From Nonomuraea sp. NBC_00507 (GTDB lineage Bacteria > Actinomycetota > Actinomycetes > Streptosporangiales > Streptosporangiaceae): a stretch of 64,000 nucleotides of DNA. The notes beneath the pieces are model-generated. The model did not search any database, was not told the DNA's origin, and saw only the letters and a list, made by a program, of their open reading frames with translations. The position numbers were made by a program, and so were the translations under genes. This document shows positions 8,460 through 17,504 of this stretch, piece after piece. The stretch is from positions 1-64,000 of the forward strand of contig NZ_CP107854.1 of NCBI RefSeq assembly GCF_036013525.1. The letters are read 5' to 3'. How positions within the stretch are numbered: the first letter of the stretch is position 1; every line of letters starts with the position of its first letter.

Positions 8460-9446
8460 CTACCCGGCCGCGCGTGCCTGTATCGCACGGCCCGGTGGCT
8501 GCTCCTGCGACGCCCCGTTCTGCGCACCGTTCCTCGCGGTGGCGCTGTCTGCCTCAACCGTGCCGTGCACCTGCCACATCGCCGTGAGCACCGCCTGCGC
8601 CTTGGCAGGCGGCATCTCGCTGATGATGCCGGCCGCGACATGCTGGGGCAGGCTGGCGAGCAGGGTCGCGGCCACGCCAGGCGGCAACTCGGCGACGATG
8701 CCGGCGGTCGGCCCCGCGTCCTGCTGCTCCGACAGCATGAACACATTGCCGACCCGGCGGCGCCGGGTCAAGTCCGGGCGTATCCGGTTGTACTCAGCCC
8801 GCGTCCATGCCTCCCGCCAGACCTGGCGTTCGCCTCCCAGACCGTCCGGTCCGACCAAGGTGGTCACCACTTGCATGAACACCTCGTAGCTGGGACGCCG
8901 GCCGCTGAACAGGTTGCCGAGCGTGCTGACCGGGACCCTCGTGTGCCGGGACAGATCACGCAGGCTCGGATTGCCCACCGCGATCCTCAGGACCCGCAGC
9001 TGGTAGAGCAGGTCGTCGAAGGTCTGGATCGTCTCCGGCCGTGGCACGCACGCTTCCGGGTCGGCCAGGTCCACCTCGACCGGCCGCAACCGGCCATCGC
9101 GGACCGGCAGGCCGGTGTCGGTGTGCGTGGGCACCACGACATCGGCCTGCCCGAGCTTGCGCCGCAGCCGGCCAACCGACCGCTGTGTCTGCAGCCAGTC
9201 TTCGTGCCAGGCCTTCACCTCGGCGTCGTCGGCGCCACACGCACGGACAAACGCCTCGGTCACCACCCAGCTCGGCAGCTTCTTGCCCGCGCACGCCTCG
9301 GCCAGCACCGCGTGCGAGCAGAACGCCTTCTGCTTCATGGCGCGGAAGGTCAGCGCGGGGACGACCTCGTCCATCCGGTCCCGCAGCCGCTGGGCGAACT
9401 GGCCGATGGGGCCGTCATCGAGGATCGGCTTGCGTTTGTTTCCCAT
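8460..9446 (-). CDS. XRE-type helix-turn-helix regulator
   Basis: A 328-residue DNA-binding protein with GAGAGGGGG before ATG 9446. The N-terminal ~75 residues form an HTH-like unit (MKQKAFCSHAVLAEACAGKK). A second, clearer XRE-like HTH lies near residues 160-200 (SLRDLSRHTRVPVSTLGNLF followed by SGRRPSYEVF). The C-terminal segment (VAELPPGVAATLLASLPQHV) carries a repeated pattern like the helical repeats of MgtE/FliG N-domains. It is translated 12 bases after the stop of the upstream membrane-protein gene. It is a candidate regulator of the cassettes, but no target is shown. Confidence 0.75.
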   Translation of the reverse strand: MGNKRKPILDDGPIGQFAQRLRDRMDEVVPALTFRAMKQKAFCSHAVLAEACAGKKLPSWVVTEAFVRACGADDAEVKAWHEDWLQTQRSVGRLRRKLGQADVVVPTHTDTGLPVRDGRLRPVEVDLADPEACVPRPETIQTFDDLLYQLRVLRIAVGNPSLRDLSRHTRVPVSTLGNLFSGRRPSYEVFMQVVTTLVGPDGLGGERQVWREAWTRAEYNRIRPDLTRRRRVGNVFMLSEQQDAGPTAGIVAELPPGVAATLLASLPQHVAAGIISEMPPAKAQAVLTAMWQVHGTVEADSATARNGAQNGASQEQPPGRAIQARAAG

Positions 9447-9458
9447 CGCGGCCCCCTC

Positions 9459-9896
9459 TCAGGCCTGCCGCCGGTGAGCCAGCCGGCGCAGCCATGACAG
9501 CACGCCGAGTGCCGCCGCGCTCAACGCGCCCGGAACCCCGAGGGCCACGGGCAGGGGCTGGCCGTTGGCGACCAGCACCACGACCAGGGCCGAGAACATC
9601 CCGAAGATGATCAAGAAGCTGACGAACCACCACCACGGCAGCTTCTCCACGGGCGTGGAGGCGCCCGTGGACGCGTGCGCCGCAGCCTCGGGACTGGGCT
9701 GCTGCGGGACGGGCTGCCCGGTCGCGCTGACCGGCGCCTTCTCCGGTGGCGCGACCGGCTCGAGGACAGCGCCGCTACCGCCGGCCGGACCGCCTTCGGC
9801 CGGACTGTCCTCCTCGTCCTCGCCCGCGGGCTGGTCGGCCGCGGGCGAGGACGGGTGCACGTCCACCGTCGGACGGGGGGTACGGGACTCATGCAT
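9459..9896 (-). CDS. membrane protein with disordered N terminus
   Basis: A 145-residue protein. The first ~85 residues are rich in Pro, Ala, Glu and Ser and are probably disordered. Two membrane helices follow (WWWFVSFLIIFGMFSALVVV and PVALGVPGALSAAALGVLSW), with a basic tail RRLAHRRQA. The tail is encoded within a copy of the dispersed GCCGGTGA palindrome. It forms a leftward operon with the HTH gene at 8460-9446 and may tether or modulate that regulator (inference). Confidence 0.7.
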   Translation of the reverse strand: MHESRTPRPTVDVHPSSPAADQPAGEDEEDSPAEGGPAGGSGAVLEPVAPPEKAPVSATGQPVPQQPSPEAAAHASTGASTPVEKLPWWWFVSFLIIFGMFSALVVVLVANGQPLPVALGVPGALSAAALGVLSWLRRLAHRRQA

Positions 9897-10801
9897 AGCG
9901 ACCTCACTTCGTCGGGGGAACCGCGTATTGGTCTGGAGCTCCGGGTCATCGCGCGTCCCCTAGCCGTGGGGATTGCCCGCGCGCGCCCGTTCCCTCCATC
10001 GTGCCCGGCTTGCCCCTACACGCGCCCTGCGTACCTGTCGGTGCTTTGTCAGCCGGCCAGCCCCCGCCGTCCAACCGCCGGCGCGATTGTCCGCTGTTCA
10101 CGCGACAAGGCCTGACAATCCCCGCTCCGGCCCTGGTCAACGCCACCCTGTCGCCGAGCGGCCGACAGCGTCCGGCTTCGTCCCACTTTCCTCTCCAACA
10201 CTCTTCTGGGAGGCAGGGTGGATCCACGAGCTCCGTCGGGGCTCAAATTAACGGCTCACTTCTCCTTTGGTCTGGAGCGTGCGCCCCAACCCTTATCAGG
10301 CTCTGTTAGCCGCACAGCCTGACGATTCGGGACGAGGAAACCCGCCCCCACCACCCGGGGCTCCACGGGCACCCTCATCCTCCAGCTCCACGCAAGGACG
10401 GAGACCGACGACCACGCCGGCACCTCCCCTGACGGCAGCTGCCTCACCCGGGGACCCTCTGCGCGGTCGTCGGTCCGAATCGACACCCAATGCAAAAGGC
10501 CCCTTCTGGAAATCTCGGAAGAAGAAAAGATTTCCCGCACCCCATAAATTGAGGGCTTTAAAAATCATTTCCCCTGCGGTCGGCGGCCTCGGCCGGGATC
10601 CTCACAGCCTCACCACGACGGCAGCCCGCCTCGACGCTCCCGCACGCCAGCACCCCGCCGGTGAGCCGGCCAGCCCGGCCGCCGCAGGCCCGCTCCGGAG
10701 CGCCCTCGACCAACCTCCGCTCACAGACGTCTATCCCCAGGGGTGACAGCCCCCCATGGTCCGGTTCGGCCCACAGACAGCCTCGCTGCCGGCGCTTTTC
10801 A

Positions 10802-10832
10802 ACGAGCTCGAGGTTGGTGTGCTCCTCGAGGG
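10802..10832. repeat. 31-bp inverted repeat, left arm
   Basis: A perfect reverse complement of 11139-11169, separated from it by about 306 bp. The core is GAGGTTGGTGTGCTCCTCGA. In the leftward frame it reads LEEHTNLELV, the same peptide as the right arm read rightward. Confidence 0.85.
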
Positions 10833-10954
10833 CACGCTGGCCCACAGGCGAGCCGGCCGCTGAACCTATCTTCAAGGCCGACAAGGACGAGGCCGGGCAT
10901 CGTGACACCGGAGGTTGCACCGCGACGGTCGCGGAGGCGCCGAAACCCCGGCTC

Positions 10955-11190
10955 CGGCCCCGCCTGCGACACCGCACCACGGCGCCGGCTCACCGGCGTC
11001 GGTCGACCAGCTGCAGGATCTCCACCTCCGCGGCCGCGCAACCGGCCGAGTCAAACAGGTCACCCGTCGAGCCCTGACCACCTCGTAGCGCTGCTTCCCT
11101 GCAGGACCGCCGGCGCCGAGGCTGCCGGTGAGCCGACTCCCTCGAGGAGCACACCAACCTCGAGCTCGTCGCAAGGCACTAACCGACGGT
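10955..11190. repeat. diverged duplicated segment, copy B
   Basis: Counterpart of 8101-8330. It includes GGCGCCGGCTCACCGGCG, GTCGACCAGCTG and CTCGAGGAGCACACC. The right arm (11139-11169) of the 31-bp inverted repeat lies at its end. Confidence 0.65.
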
Positions 11191-11294
11191 GCACGCTGTG
11201 GCACGCCGACGTCATAGGCACACGCCCCCGGCAGTACCTGGCGGCGCGCTCGCGCGGCGGGCGCAAATGTGCCACATCACCTCGGACCACGGCA

Positions 11295-11335
11295 TTGACA
11301 CCGCCATCTATTGATGTATTTTAATATCAAATTGG
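11295..11335 (+). promoter_or_regulatory. cassette promoter P3
   Basis: TTGACA (11295-11300), 16-bp spacer, TATTTT (11317-11322). The AT block TTGATGTATTTTAATATCAA is itself an imperfect palindrome. Confidence 0.8.
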
Positions 11336-11374
11336 AGTATAACCCTTCTTCCACATGCTGAAAGGACGCGGATC

Positions 11375-12844
11375 GTGACCACCATCACCGCAGCCGCTCC
11401 CGACACCACGCAGACCACCAGCCCGTTGACGCCGTTCGACGTCTTCGACATCGCCGAGGCGATCCGCAACGCCGTCGCCTGGAACTGCACCAGCCTGAAC
11501 GCCCGCGATCGCCAGGCCCTCGCGCTGCTCACCTACGCGCCCAGGCTGCGCGGCATCACCCGCATGCTCGCCGCCAAGCTCGCCAACGAGACCGCGACGC
11601 TGCCGATGTCGGACGCGCTGGCCATGCACTTGTTGCACGTCAACGGCGACGACACCCTGCCGGACCCGAGCGACGCCGAGGGCGAAGCGTGGCTGAACGC
11701 CCGCCATGCCAAGGCCGTCCGCCACGCCGCCATCGGCACGGTGACCGACGACGACGAACTGACGTTCCGCAGCATCCAGATCATCTGCGACCTGTCGGAT
11801 GAGGAGAGGACCGCCATCAGCAACGCGCTGTACGAGCCGGACAGCTTCAACGCCGGCCACGCGTCCACGCTGCACTCCCTCGCCGACAAGATGCTCGACG
11901 AAGCGCACAACAAGGCCCCCCACCTGGCCCACCTGCTCACCTGCACGGCCGAACCTCAGCAGCAGCTGACCGCGTTCGACGTCCTCGACATCACCGACGC
12001 GCTGCGAAACGTCACCACCGCCGACTGCACCAGGCTCACCGCACAGGATCGGCAAGCTCTCGCACTCCTCAGCTCCTGGGCCGCGACGCCGCCCGCGTCC
12101 CGCGTCCTGCTGTCATGGCTGGCCGACCCCAACCGGATCGACGTCACCTTGCCGCTGCAGCGCGACACGGCCGCCCACCTGCTCACCCTGATCGACCTGC
12201 TGCCCGAGGTATCCGAGCAGGACGTCGACACCTGGCTGGCTGCCCGACACGCCGACACGCCGTGCGTGATCGACCGCATCGTCACCGCACTCGCGACCGA
12301 CGCCGCCACCCGCATCCACACGCCCGCCGGCCACACCCTGTACGGAGCCCTGCAGACAGTGCTCCGGATCGGACGGCCAGAGGTGCCACTGGACCTGATC
12401 CCAGGCACCGCCCGCCACGAGATCGACACCGCGCTCGCCGACCTCGACCTCGACGCCGACGAGCTCCTGGCCGAGCCGCAACCGGTGCACCCCACACCGG
12501 ACCCGGTCCAGGCGCTGCTCGACACGATCGCCACCTACGCCGCCGAATTCTCCGGCGACAACGGCGGCAACCACCTCATGACGGTGCTGTCGGCCGCGCT
12601 CATCGCCGCCAACGACAAGGTCTCCCCGCAAGAGGCCGTCCAGCTGGCCCGATCGCACGAATGGGACCACCGGATCAAGACGGCCGGGCAACAGCGGGAC
12701 GCGATGGTGGAACGGATCCGCCGCGACCACCTCACCGCCATCGACAACCAGCCGCACCACGACCCCAACCAAGACACCCACGAAGACACCACCGAACAGC
12801 CCGACCTGGACGCCGAGCACTGCGGAACCACGTCTGGCACCTGA
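11375..12844 (+). CDS. internally duplicated hypothetical protein
   Basis: A 489-residue protein starting at GTG 11375 behind AAAGGAC. It contains two copies of one module. The first starts near residue 20 (TPFDVFDIAEAIRNAVAWNC, then RDRQALALLTYAP) and the second near residue 200 (TAFDVLDITDALRNVTTADC, then QDRQALALLSSWA). The C-terminal part from ~400 (ALLDTIATYAAEFSGDNGGN) is helical and ends in a polar tail rich in Asp, His and Thr. No known domain was recognised. It is the head gene of cassette 3; the next frame starts at its stop codon. Confidence 0.75.
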   Translation: MTTITAAAPDTTQTTSPLTPFDVFDIAEAIRNAVAWNCTSLNARDRQALALLTYAPRLRGITRMLAAKLANETATLPMSDALAMHLLHVNGDDTLPDPSDAEGEAWLNARHAKAVRHAAIGTVTDDDELTFRSIQIICDLSDEERTAISNALYEPDSFNAGHASTLHSLADKMLDEAHNKAPHLAHLLTCTAEPQQQLTAFDVLDITDALRNVTTADCTRLTAQDRQALALLSSWAATPPASRVLLSWLADPNRIDVTLPLQRDTAAHLLTLIDLLPEVSEQDVDTWLAARHADTPCVIDRIVTALATDAATRIHTPAGHTLYGALQTVLRIGRPEVPLDLIPGTARHEIDTALADLDLDADELLAEPQPVHPTPDPVQALLDTIATYAAEFSGDNGGNHLMTVLSAALIAANDKVSPQEAVQLARSHEWDHRIKTAGQQRDAMVERIRRDHLTAIDNQPHHDPNQDTHEDTTEQPDLDAEHCGTTSGT

Positions 12845-13204
12845 TGACCGCTCACTCCCCCACGCTGACCATCGACGATCACCTCGTTCGGACCTCCGCC
12901 AGCGCCGGCGTGGCCGCCGGCTCACCGGCGGCCGCGGCGCCCGGCAGGGGGACTCGAGGCAGACCGCGGCGGCGAGGATCAGCCCGGCACCGGCTCACCG
13001 ACGTCGGCTCCCCCCGCCGACGGCGTCGCCCCGAGCTCGGCAGGCTCACCCGGCGCCGCCGGCCACCTGGTCACGTCCCCAATACCTGGGCAGCAGCCCA
13101 CAACCATCCCGGGCCCGACCGACCGCGCCGAACAGGCCGCCATTCAGGCAGAGCTAGACGCCCCCGTGCCTGGACCTGGCGCACACCCACGACCCGCGGC
13201 TTGA
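12844..13204 (+). pseudogene. coupled gene with an apparent frameshift
   Basis: ATG 12844 overlaps the previous stop (TGATG). The first frame reads MTAHSPTLTIDDHLVRTSAS to about 12945. From the G-run near 12945 another frame reads sensibly to TGA 13202-13204, including AGHLVTSPIPGQQPTTIPGP and RAEQAAIQAELDAPVPG. A one-base slip in the G5 run would join them. It contains several AGSPA motifs encoded by the dispersed palindrome. Confidence 0.4.
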
Positions 13205-13275
13205 GGCTGAAGCCCGCCTCGATGCGGCCGGCCTCAGGTTCCGCGAGCCCGGCTTCCGTGAAAGGAAATGAAGCC

Positions 13276-13440
13276 ATGGATGACCTGACCCCCGAAGAGG
13301 CCGAGCTGATCGAGGCTGTCCAGGCCAGCGTCGCGGACCAAGTCGCGGCAGTGGATCGCTATGAGGAGGCCGTTCAACACCTGGAGGCGGTCCTCGACCT
13401 CGCCCCCGAGCCTGCCCGATCGGGCAGACCCAGACAGTAA
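13276..13440 (+). CDS. 54-residue coiled-coil protein
   Basis: AAAGGAA lies upstream of ATG 13276 and the frame looks well conserved. The product (MDDLTPEEAELIEAVQASVA and onward) is a single acidic amphipathic helix with heptad-like leucine and valine spacing. Its function is unknown. It probably belongs to cassette 3. Confidence 0.6.
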   Translation: MDDLTPEEAELIEAVQASVADQVAAVDRYEEAVQHLEAVLDLAPEPARSGRPRQ

Positions 13441-13463
13441 GCCCACCGAACCCGGAGATCACC

Positions 13464-13607
13464 ATGTGCGTCCAGTGCGAGCAGTACGACCTTGCGATGG
13501 AACATCTCGCCGAGACCGAGACCAGCACCCTAGGGCTCACGATCGGCGACGTCGTTGACCTCGGTCAGGAACTTCAAGAGCGCAGGCACCTAGGTTCGAG
13601 TAGCTGA
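13464..13607 (+). CDS. 47-residue CxxC protein
   Basis: ATG 13464 has GGAG seven bases upstream. The product starts MCVQCEQYDLAMEHLAETET, with a CxxC pair at residues 2-5 and a predicted helix. It is similar in size and position to the preceding gene. Its function is unknown. Confidence 0.55.
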   Translation: MCVQCEQYDLAMEHLAETETSTLGLTIGDVVDLGQELQERRHLGSSS

Positions 13608-14788
13608 CAGTTCCAATCTCTGACGGTCGGCCCCCGGAGCATCGCCGAGCCGCGCTCCAATCCCCGGGGCCACCCGCCACCGGTCCCAGACCGCCGCATC
13701 CGCGCCGCCCCCGGCCGCCAACAAACCGCCGCGGCGCCGGCTCACCGGCGGCCGCCGGCGCCAGCTGCAGCAACCCAACCCAGGATCGCGTCGCCAACGC
13801 CGCCGAGGGCCCGCGGACGAGCACCACCCCACGCCGGCCAGCCGCAGAGCGTCGGCGCCTTTCGGGCGTACGCTGCTCTGCATCGCTGGTGCGGCGCCGG
13901 ACAAGGCCCCGTTCCCATAAGCGTTCTCCCAGATCAACTGCCGGACTCCGGTGCCGAGCTCCTGGCGAGCGAGGCCTGCGCGGCCGCCCGTGTCGCTTCA
14001 CGCCGGGTCGCCTGGAACATCGCGTGCCGCCTCCGAGTGCCGGCGTACCGCGGCCGCCGGTGAACCGGCGCCCGCGGGAGATCCTCGAGCATCCCGTGCC
14101 TCCCGACGCCAAGGCCGCCCCGTGGTCCCTCAATCGTCTGGCGCCCCGGCCCTGACCGCCGCCGTACAACAGGCAGCGCCCGGCAGCACCATCCAGGCAC
14201 GCCAAGACCCCACACCCACAGCACAGCAGGCGCAAACTCACCACCCCAGTGAGGGCGCCCTGCGCCTCCGCGGGCCGCCGGCGTTTGAACCCGGCCCCAC
14301 GCAGGCCACCCGCCAGGCGCCGAGAAGCCCCGGCAGGCACCGGCTCACCAGCCGCCGCACCGAGCGTCGGTCGCAGGACCACCACCAGGCAACCCCGGAC
14401 CACGCCCGAGCCGGCCATGACAAGGACACCACCGAGAGCCCGCTCCCCCTGCCGAGCACGCCCCTCGCCCACACCACCCGATGTCACCCGCACCGGCCCA
14501 CTCGCCGACCGCCGAAGAGGCAGCCGACCGGCCGCTGCAGCCAGGCCGGCCAGAGCCATACTCCGGTCCCTCGGACCACCGGCCACCGGTCCATCTACGC
14601 AGTGATCCAGCGATCCGGCCCAGGGCAGCGCCGCCTGGACGCCGCAGTCGCCGGTGAGCCGGCGCCGAGCAAAGAGGAAACCACCGCGTGCCGGCGCGCT
14701 CGACGAGGACGTCGCCTGCGCACCGGCGCACGCTCGCGGTGCCCAGGGCACAGCACCGACTCCCTGGCGACTCGCGGCAGGCTGGCCA
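13608..14788. other. intergenic region with dispersed palindromes
   Basis: About 1.2 kb without a supported gene. Palindrome copies occur near 13738, 14050, 14340 and 14645. A remnant peptide EILEHPVPPDA occurs next to the second. The long leftward frame across the region lacks a ribosome site and has composition typical of a shadow frame. Confidence 0.5.
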
Positions 14789-15691
14789 TCAGCGGAGTTC
14801 CCCTTCCTGTACCAACGGGTCCGGGAACCGTCGTTCAGGGCGTCGTCGCGGCGCCGCCCCCGGGTGATTGCGTGGATCGCAACCGCGCGGGCAGCGATCG
14901 GTCCAGAAGCCGGCGAAGTAGTCGTCCCGCACGTAGCAGGCGACGGACACGCTGTGGTCGTGGGTGTCGTGTCCCCGGCAGTCCGGGACTGGCTCGCGGT
15001 CACGGCCGAGTGGGTCCCGGCCCACCACGCACTCGCTGTCGCCGTCGGCGTGCACAAGCAGGATGCCGCCGCACGATGGCCAGGTCAGTAGCCGCTGGCG
15101 ACGTGGGTCTGCCGCCAGCCACTGCTCCTCGTACCGCTCCGCGAAGGAGCGGCATCGGGAACGGATGTGGAAGCGCGGCTCTTGCCCGCCGGGCAGGTCG
15201 AGGTTGTCGCCGGGGTAGGTGATGGATTTCTGCCTGGTGGTGATCGGTTCGGCGCAGGCCCAGCACGCTCCCGGCGGGATCGCCTCCATCTTGGCGACCC
15301 GGTTCAGGCTGGCGGTGATCTGCTCGTCCTCCAGTTCGGCCCAGCATGGCATCGGCTCGCCACAGCAGGAGCACTGCGGCCACCGGCCCCCTTCGTATAC
15401 GTGCCAGGTCATGTAGGTGTCAGCAGGGATGTCCATCTGGGCGCTGGTCTGGGCGGCGGTGAGCCACTCCGGTTTGGCGCCAGCGACCCACTGAGCGCGA
15501 ACGCGGTAGGGGCGCCGCCGCCAAGTGGCTATGTTGGGCATCCCGGCGTCCAGCCACTTGTCCCGGTCGGTGTCGCTCAGTGGCAGGTCCTGTACCTTTT
15601 CAACTCGCCACACGGCGTGGCGCAAGGCGATGAGCTGGCCGGGTTCGGGGCGTGGGTACTCGGTGCTGGTGCGAACCGGATACCACCTCAC
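14789..15691 (-). CDS. zinc-knuckle hypothetical protein
   Basis: A 300-residue protein whose GTG start (15691) overlaps the upstream stop. The N-terminal region (TEYPRPEPGQLIALRHAVWR) looks beta-rich. Several Cys pairs suggest zinc binding: QCSCCGEPMPC near residue 105, CWACAEPI near 143, and Cys-rich C-terminal segments (VPDCRGHDTHDHSVSVACYV, DRCPRGCDP). Proteins of this style are common, unnamed actinomycete plasmid and phage genes. It is the last gene of the leftward operon that starts near 17441. Confidence 0.7.
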   Translation of the reverse strand: MRWYPVRTSTEYPRPEPGQLIALRHAVWRVEKVQDLPLSDTDRDKWLDAGMPNIATWRRRPYRVRAQWVAGAKPEWLTAAQTSAQMDIPADTYMTWHVYEGGRWPQCSCCGEPMPCWAELEDEQITASLNRVAKMEAIPPGACWACAEPITTRQKSITYPGDNLDLPGGQEPRFHIRSRCRSFAERYEEQWLAADPRRQRLLTWPSCGGILLVHADGDSECVVGRDPLGRDREPVPDCRGHDTHDHSVSVACYVRDDYFAGFWTDRCPRGCDPRNHPGAAPRRRPERRFPDPLVQEGELR

Positions 15692-15837
15692 TGGGGCACC
15701 ACCGGCAGGAGGATCACGCCGTCGCGGACGCCGCCGGGTTGGCGGTAGTGGCGTTCGAGCGCCGCCACTTCGCGGGCGAACGCGAGGAGCTGCTCGGTTT
15801 CGCCCTCGCCGGAGAGGACGGTTACTGTCGCGTTCAC
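15688..15837 (-). CDS. 49-residue coupled protein
   Basis: It starts at GTG 15837, overlapping the stop of the membrane-protein gene, and its stop overlaps the start of the 15691 gene. The product is VNATVTVLSGEGETEQLLAF and onward, with RHYRQPGGVRDGVILLP near the end. That last part resembles RHYRKPRAVRDGEILLREVE near the N terminus of the 16165-16959 protein. The similarity suggests a shared small motif or a duplicated fragment. It is too short for long-frame searches but is well supported by double overlap. Confidence 0.6.
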   Translation of the reverse strand: MNATVTVLSGEGETEQLLAFAREVAALERHYRQPGGVRDGVILLPVVPQ

Positions 15838-16061
15838 CGGGACGACCTCATCAATCTGCGGACCAGATCGGCGAGCCCGAGAACCGCAAACACGGCGACG
15901 ATGAGCAGGACGTGGCCGTTCCCCGTCTCCAACGCGTACCAGACAAACCAGAGCGAAACCGAGAAGGTCGTCAGTGACAAAGCGGCGAGGAAAGCGACGA
16001 AGCCCGGGGCGAACGGTCGCGTAACGGGCTCGAACAACCAGCGCCAGAAGCGGCGGATCAC
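15834..16061 (-). CDS. small membrane protein
   Basis: A 75-residue protein from GTG 16061, overlapping the preceding stop. Two membrane helices are evident (FAPGFVAFLAALSLTTFSVS and GHVLLIVAVFAVLGLADL), with a basic N-terminal stretch (MIRRFWRWLFEPVTR). Its function is unknown. It is part of the overlapping leftward operon. Confidence 0.7.
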   Translation of the reverse strand: MIRRFWRWLFEPVTRPFAPGFVAFLAALSLTTFSVSLWFVWYALETGNGHVLLIVAVFAVLGLADLVRRLMRSSR

Positions 16062-16168
16062 CAGACCACCTCCGACGCTGACGGCAGCAGCTCGTCCGCC
16101 GCCACCATGAGCGCGAGCTTGGCGCGCTCGTTCACGTCCTGCCGTTCACGCCCGTCCACTGCCGTCAC
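16058..16168 (-). CDS. 36-residue coupled ORF
   Basis: GTG 16168 overlaps the stop of the nuclease-like gene and the TGA overlaps the next GTG. The product VTAVDGRERQDVNERAKLAL and onward is a short helix. Support is the four-base overlap at both ends. Confidence 0.5.
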   Translation of the reverse strand: MTAVDGRERQDVNERAKLALMVAADELLPSASEVVW

Positions 16169-16959
16169 CCACCTTTGCGCATCGCCTCGAGCACGAGGTT
16201 CGCCGTCTTGGCCAGACGGCCCGTCAGCTCCTCCACACGCGCCTGCCGCTGCTGAAGCCGGATGTGGTCACCGCAGTCGACGAGCGCGGTCGCCAACTCG
16301 TGCGGACTCATCCGGTCCAGGCGAGTGCCATCGCCCCAGGCGTAGTCGTCGAGCGTGGCCCCGATCAGCTTCTCCACCTGTTCGAGCAGGGCCAAGCGAC
16401 GCGGCACGTCCTCGGCCGCATGACGGGCCGCACGCTCCCGGGCGTCGGTGACGGCCTTGTAGAGCGCGTCGCGGTGCTGCTCACGCAGTTGGTCCATCTC
16501 GGTCAAGCGGGCGTTGTCCGTCCGTCTGACCAAGGTGGCCAGCAGCTCCAGCGTGAGCGCCGGCTCCTTCGCCTCCGCCTCCACCACGACCCTGAACCGG
16601 CGCCGGCTCGCGGTGGCGGGAGGCTCCATCAGCCCCCAGCCGGCGGGCAGCTCGTTCTGCTGGACGACGCCCGCGGGGGCAACGACCCAAAAACGCGAGG
16701 CGTACGGCCACCAGGCCTCGGCCTTGCCGGGGTCGGCAAGCTCTCGCAGCCAGTCAGCACGCGAGACCTTGAGCTCGTGCACATCGAGCGCCAGGCCGCG
16801 GGAGGGCCACAGCCCGATCCGGACCAGGTCCGCCCGCCCGCCGGCCCCGGGCGGCGTGCCCGGGGCTTCGACTTCGCGAAGCAAGATCTCCCCATCGCGG
16901 ACAGCGCGGGGCTTACGGTAGTGCCGTTCGAGCGCGTCGTACAAGGTGGCGGTATTCAA
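16165..16959 (-). CDS. MmcB-like/PD-(D/E)XK-style nuclease family protein
   Basis: A 264-residue protein. The TTG 16959 start is chosen because GGAGGAGGAGG precedes it and it overlaps the upstream stop. Residues ~50-110 (LALDVHELKVSRADWLRELA, then SRFWVVAPAGVV) carry the D-x-H-E-x-K pattern of MmcB-like DNA-repair nuclease-fold proteins. In those, Asp and Glu-x-Lys form the active site. The C-terminal half is helical and charged (REQHRDALYKAVTDARERAA) and may be a coiled coil. The assignment rests on the motif only. A role in DNA processing or defence is possible. Confidence 0.55.
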   Translation of the reverse strand: MNTATLYDALERHYRKPRAVRDGEILLREVEAPGTPPGAGGRADLVRIGLWPSRGLALDVHELKVSRADWLRELADPGKAEAWWPYASRFWVVAPAGVVQQNELPAGWGLMEPPATASRRRFRVVVEAEAKEPALTLELLATLVRRTDNARLTEMDQLREQHRDALYKAVTDARERAARHAAEDVPRRLALLEQVEKLIGATLDDYAWGDGTRLDRMSPHELATALVDCGDHIRLQQRQARVEELTGRLAKTANLVLEAMRKGG

Positions 16960-17099
16960 CGGGGCCTCCTCCTCCAGCGGAAGACGAGCATGGGGAAAAG
17001 GAGCATGTAGACCGAGTCCGGGGCGATGTAGACGCCGACCCACAGATCTCGCGGCTCGACGCAGACCGCCAGGCGGCCGACGGTGAGACGGCGCGTCAT
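16956..17099 (-). CDS. 47-residue coupled protein
   Basis: ATG 17099 overlaps the stop of the 17347 gene (ATGA) and the stop overlaps TTG 16959. The product is MTRRLTVGRLAVCVEPRDLW with a hydrophobic end (YMLLFPMLVFRWRRR). It is probably a small membrane-associated protein. Confidence 0.6.
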   Translation of the reverse strand: MTRRLTVGRLAVCVEPRDLWVGVYIAPDSVYMLLFPMLVFRWRRRPR

Positions 17100-17347
17100 G
17101 CCAGCCCTTGAAGGTGAGCGCGGATGGATTCGAGCGCGGCCGTCTCCCGCTCGGGCGGCGGCTCGCACATGTCGAGGTAACTGGCGGCGACCTCGACCAG
17201 CACGGCCAGGTCCTCTCCGGGCACGGTGACCTGGCCGATGCTGTGCTCGCCCAGCGCGCGAACCACCGCGGCGGTGACTTCGGCGGGCGTCATGCCCGCA
17301 CTCATCGCATGGCCGACCACCTCGGCGAGCGTCCGAGCGCTGATCAC
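17096..17347 (-). CDS. 83-residue hypothetical protein
   Basis: GTG 17347 has GGGAGGG upstream. The product is helical (MISARTLAEVVGHAMSAGMT, PAEVTAAVVRALGEHSIGQV, DLAVLVEVAASYLDM). An upstream frame from GTG 17441, itself preceded by GAGAGGAGA, reads VYDPIIVHGLNVWPERESEA and runs to about 17350 in a different frame. Either a tiny upstream gene exists or this gene has lost about 30 N-terminal codons by a frameshift. Confidence 0.6.
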   Translation of the reverse strand: MISARTLAEVVGHAMSAGMTPAEVTAAVVRALGEHSIGQVTVPGEDLAVLVEVAASYLDMCEPPPERETAALESIRAHLQGLA

Positions 17348-17504
17348 CTCGCGCGCCCTCCCGTTCCGGCAACCGCGGGGCAGCTTCGCTCTCGCGTTCC
17401 GGCCAGACGTTCAACCCGTGGACGATGATCGGGTCGTACACGCGGCTCTCCTCTCGGCGCCGGACGGGGGCGAGACGGCATGAGGCTACGCAGACAAACC
17501 AATC

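Larger units (their letters stand above)
9897..11294. other. intergenic region with repeats, no supported gene
   Basis: About 1.4 kb without an intact gene. A hairpin GGAAATCT...AGATTTCC lies near 10508-10535. The second half contains the duplicated segment copy B and a 31-bp inverted repeat pair. Peptide remnants such as LEEHTNLELV occur in both orientations. Confidence 0.5.

Noticed and set aside
10440..10530. Possible tRNA-like 3' end (GGTCCGAATCGACACC) that could be an integration site
   Set aside because: No acceptor stem, anticodon arm or CCA-region pairing could be built; the similarity is limited to a TPsiC-like loop.
10296..10568. Leftward 90-codon frame starting MIFKALNLWGAGNLFFFR
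   Set aside because: No ribosome site; the Gly/Arg-rich remainder looks like a shadow frame; the hairpin there may explain the AT-richer sequence.
13537..15057. A ~500-codon leftward open frame
   Set aside because: It runs through palindrome-rich non-coding DNA and then antisense or out of frame across the well-supported 14789-15691 gene; no start signal.
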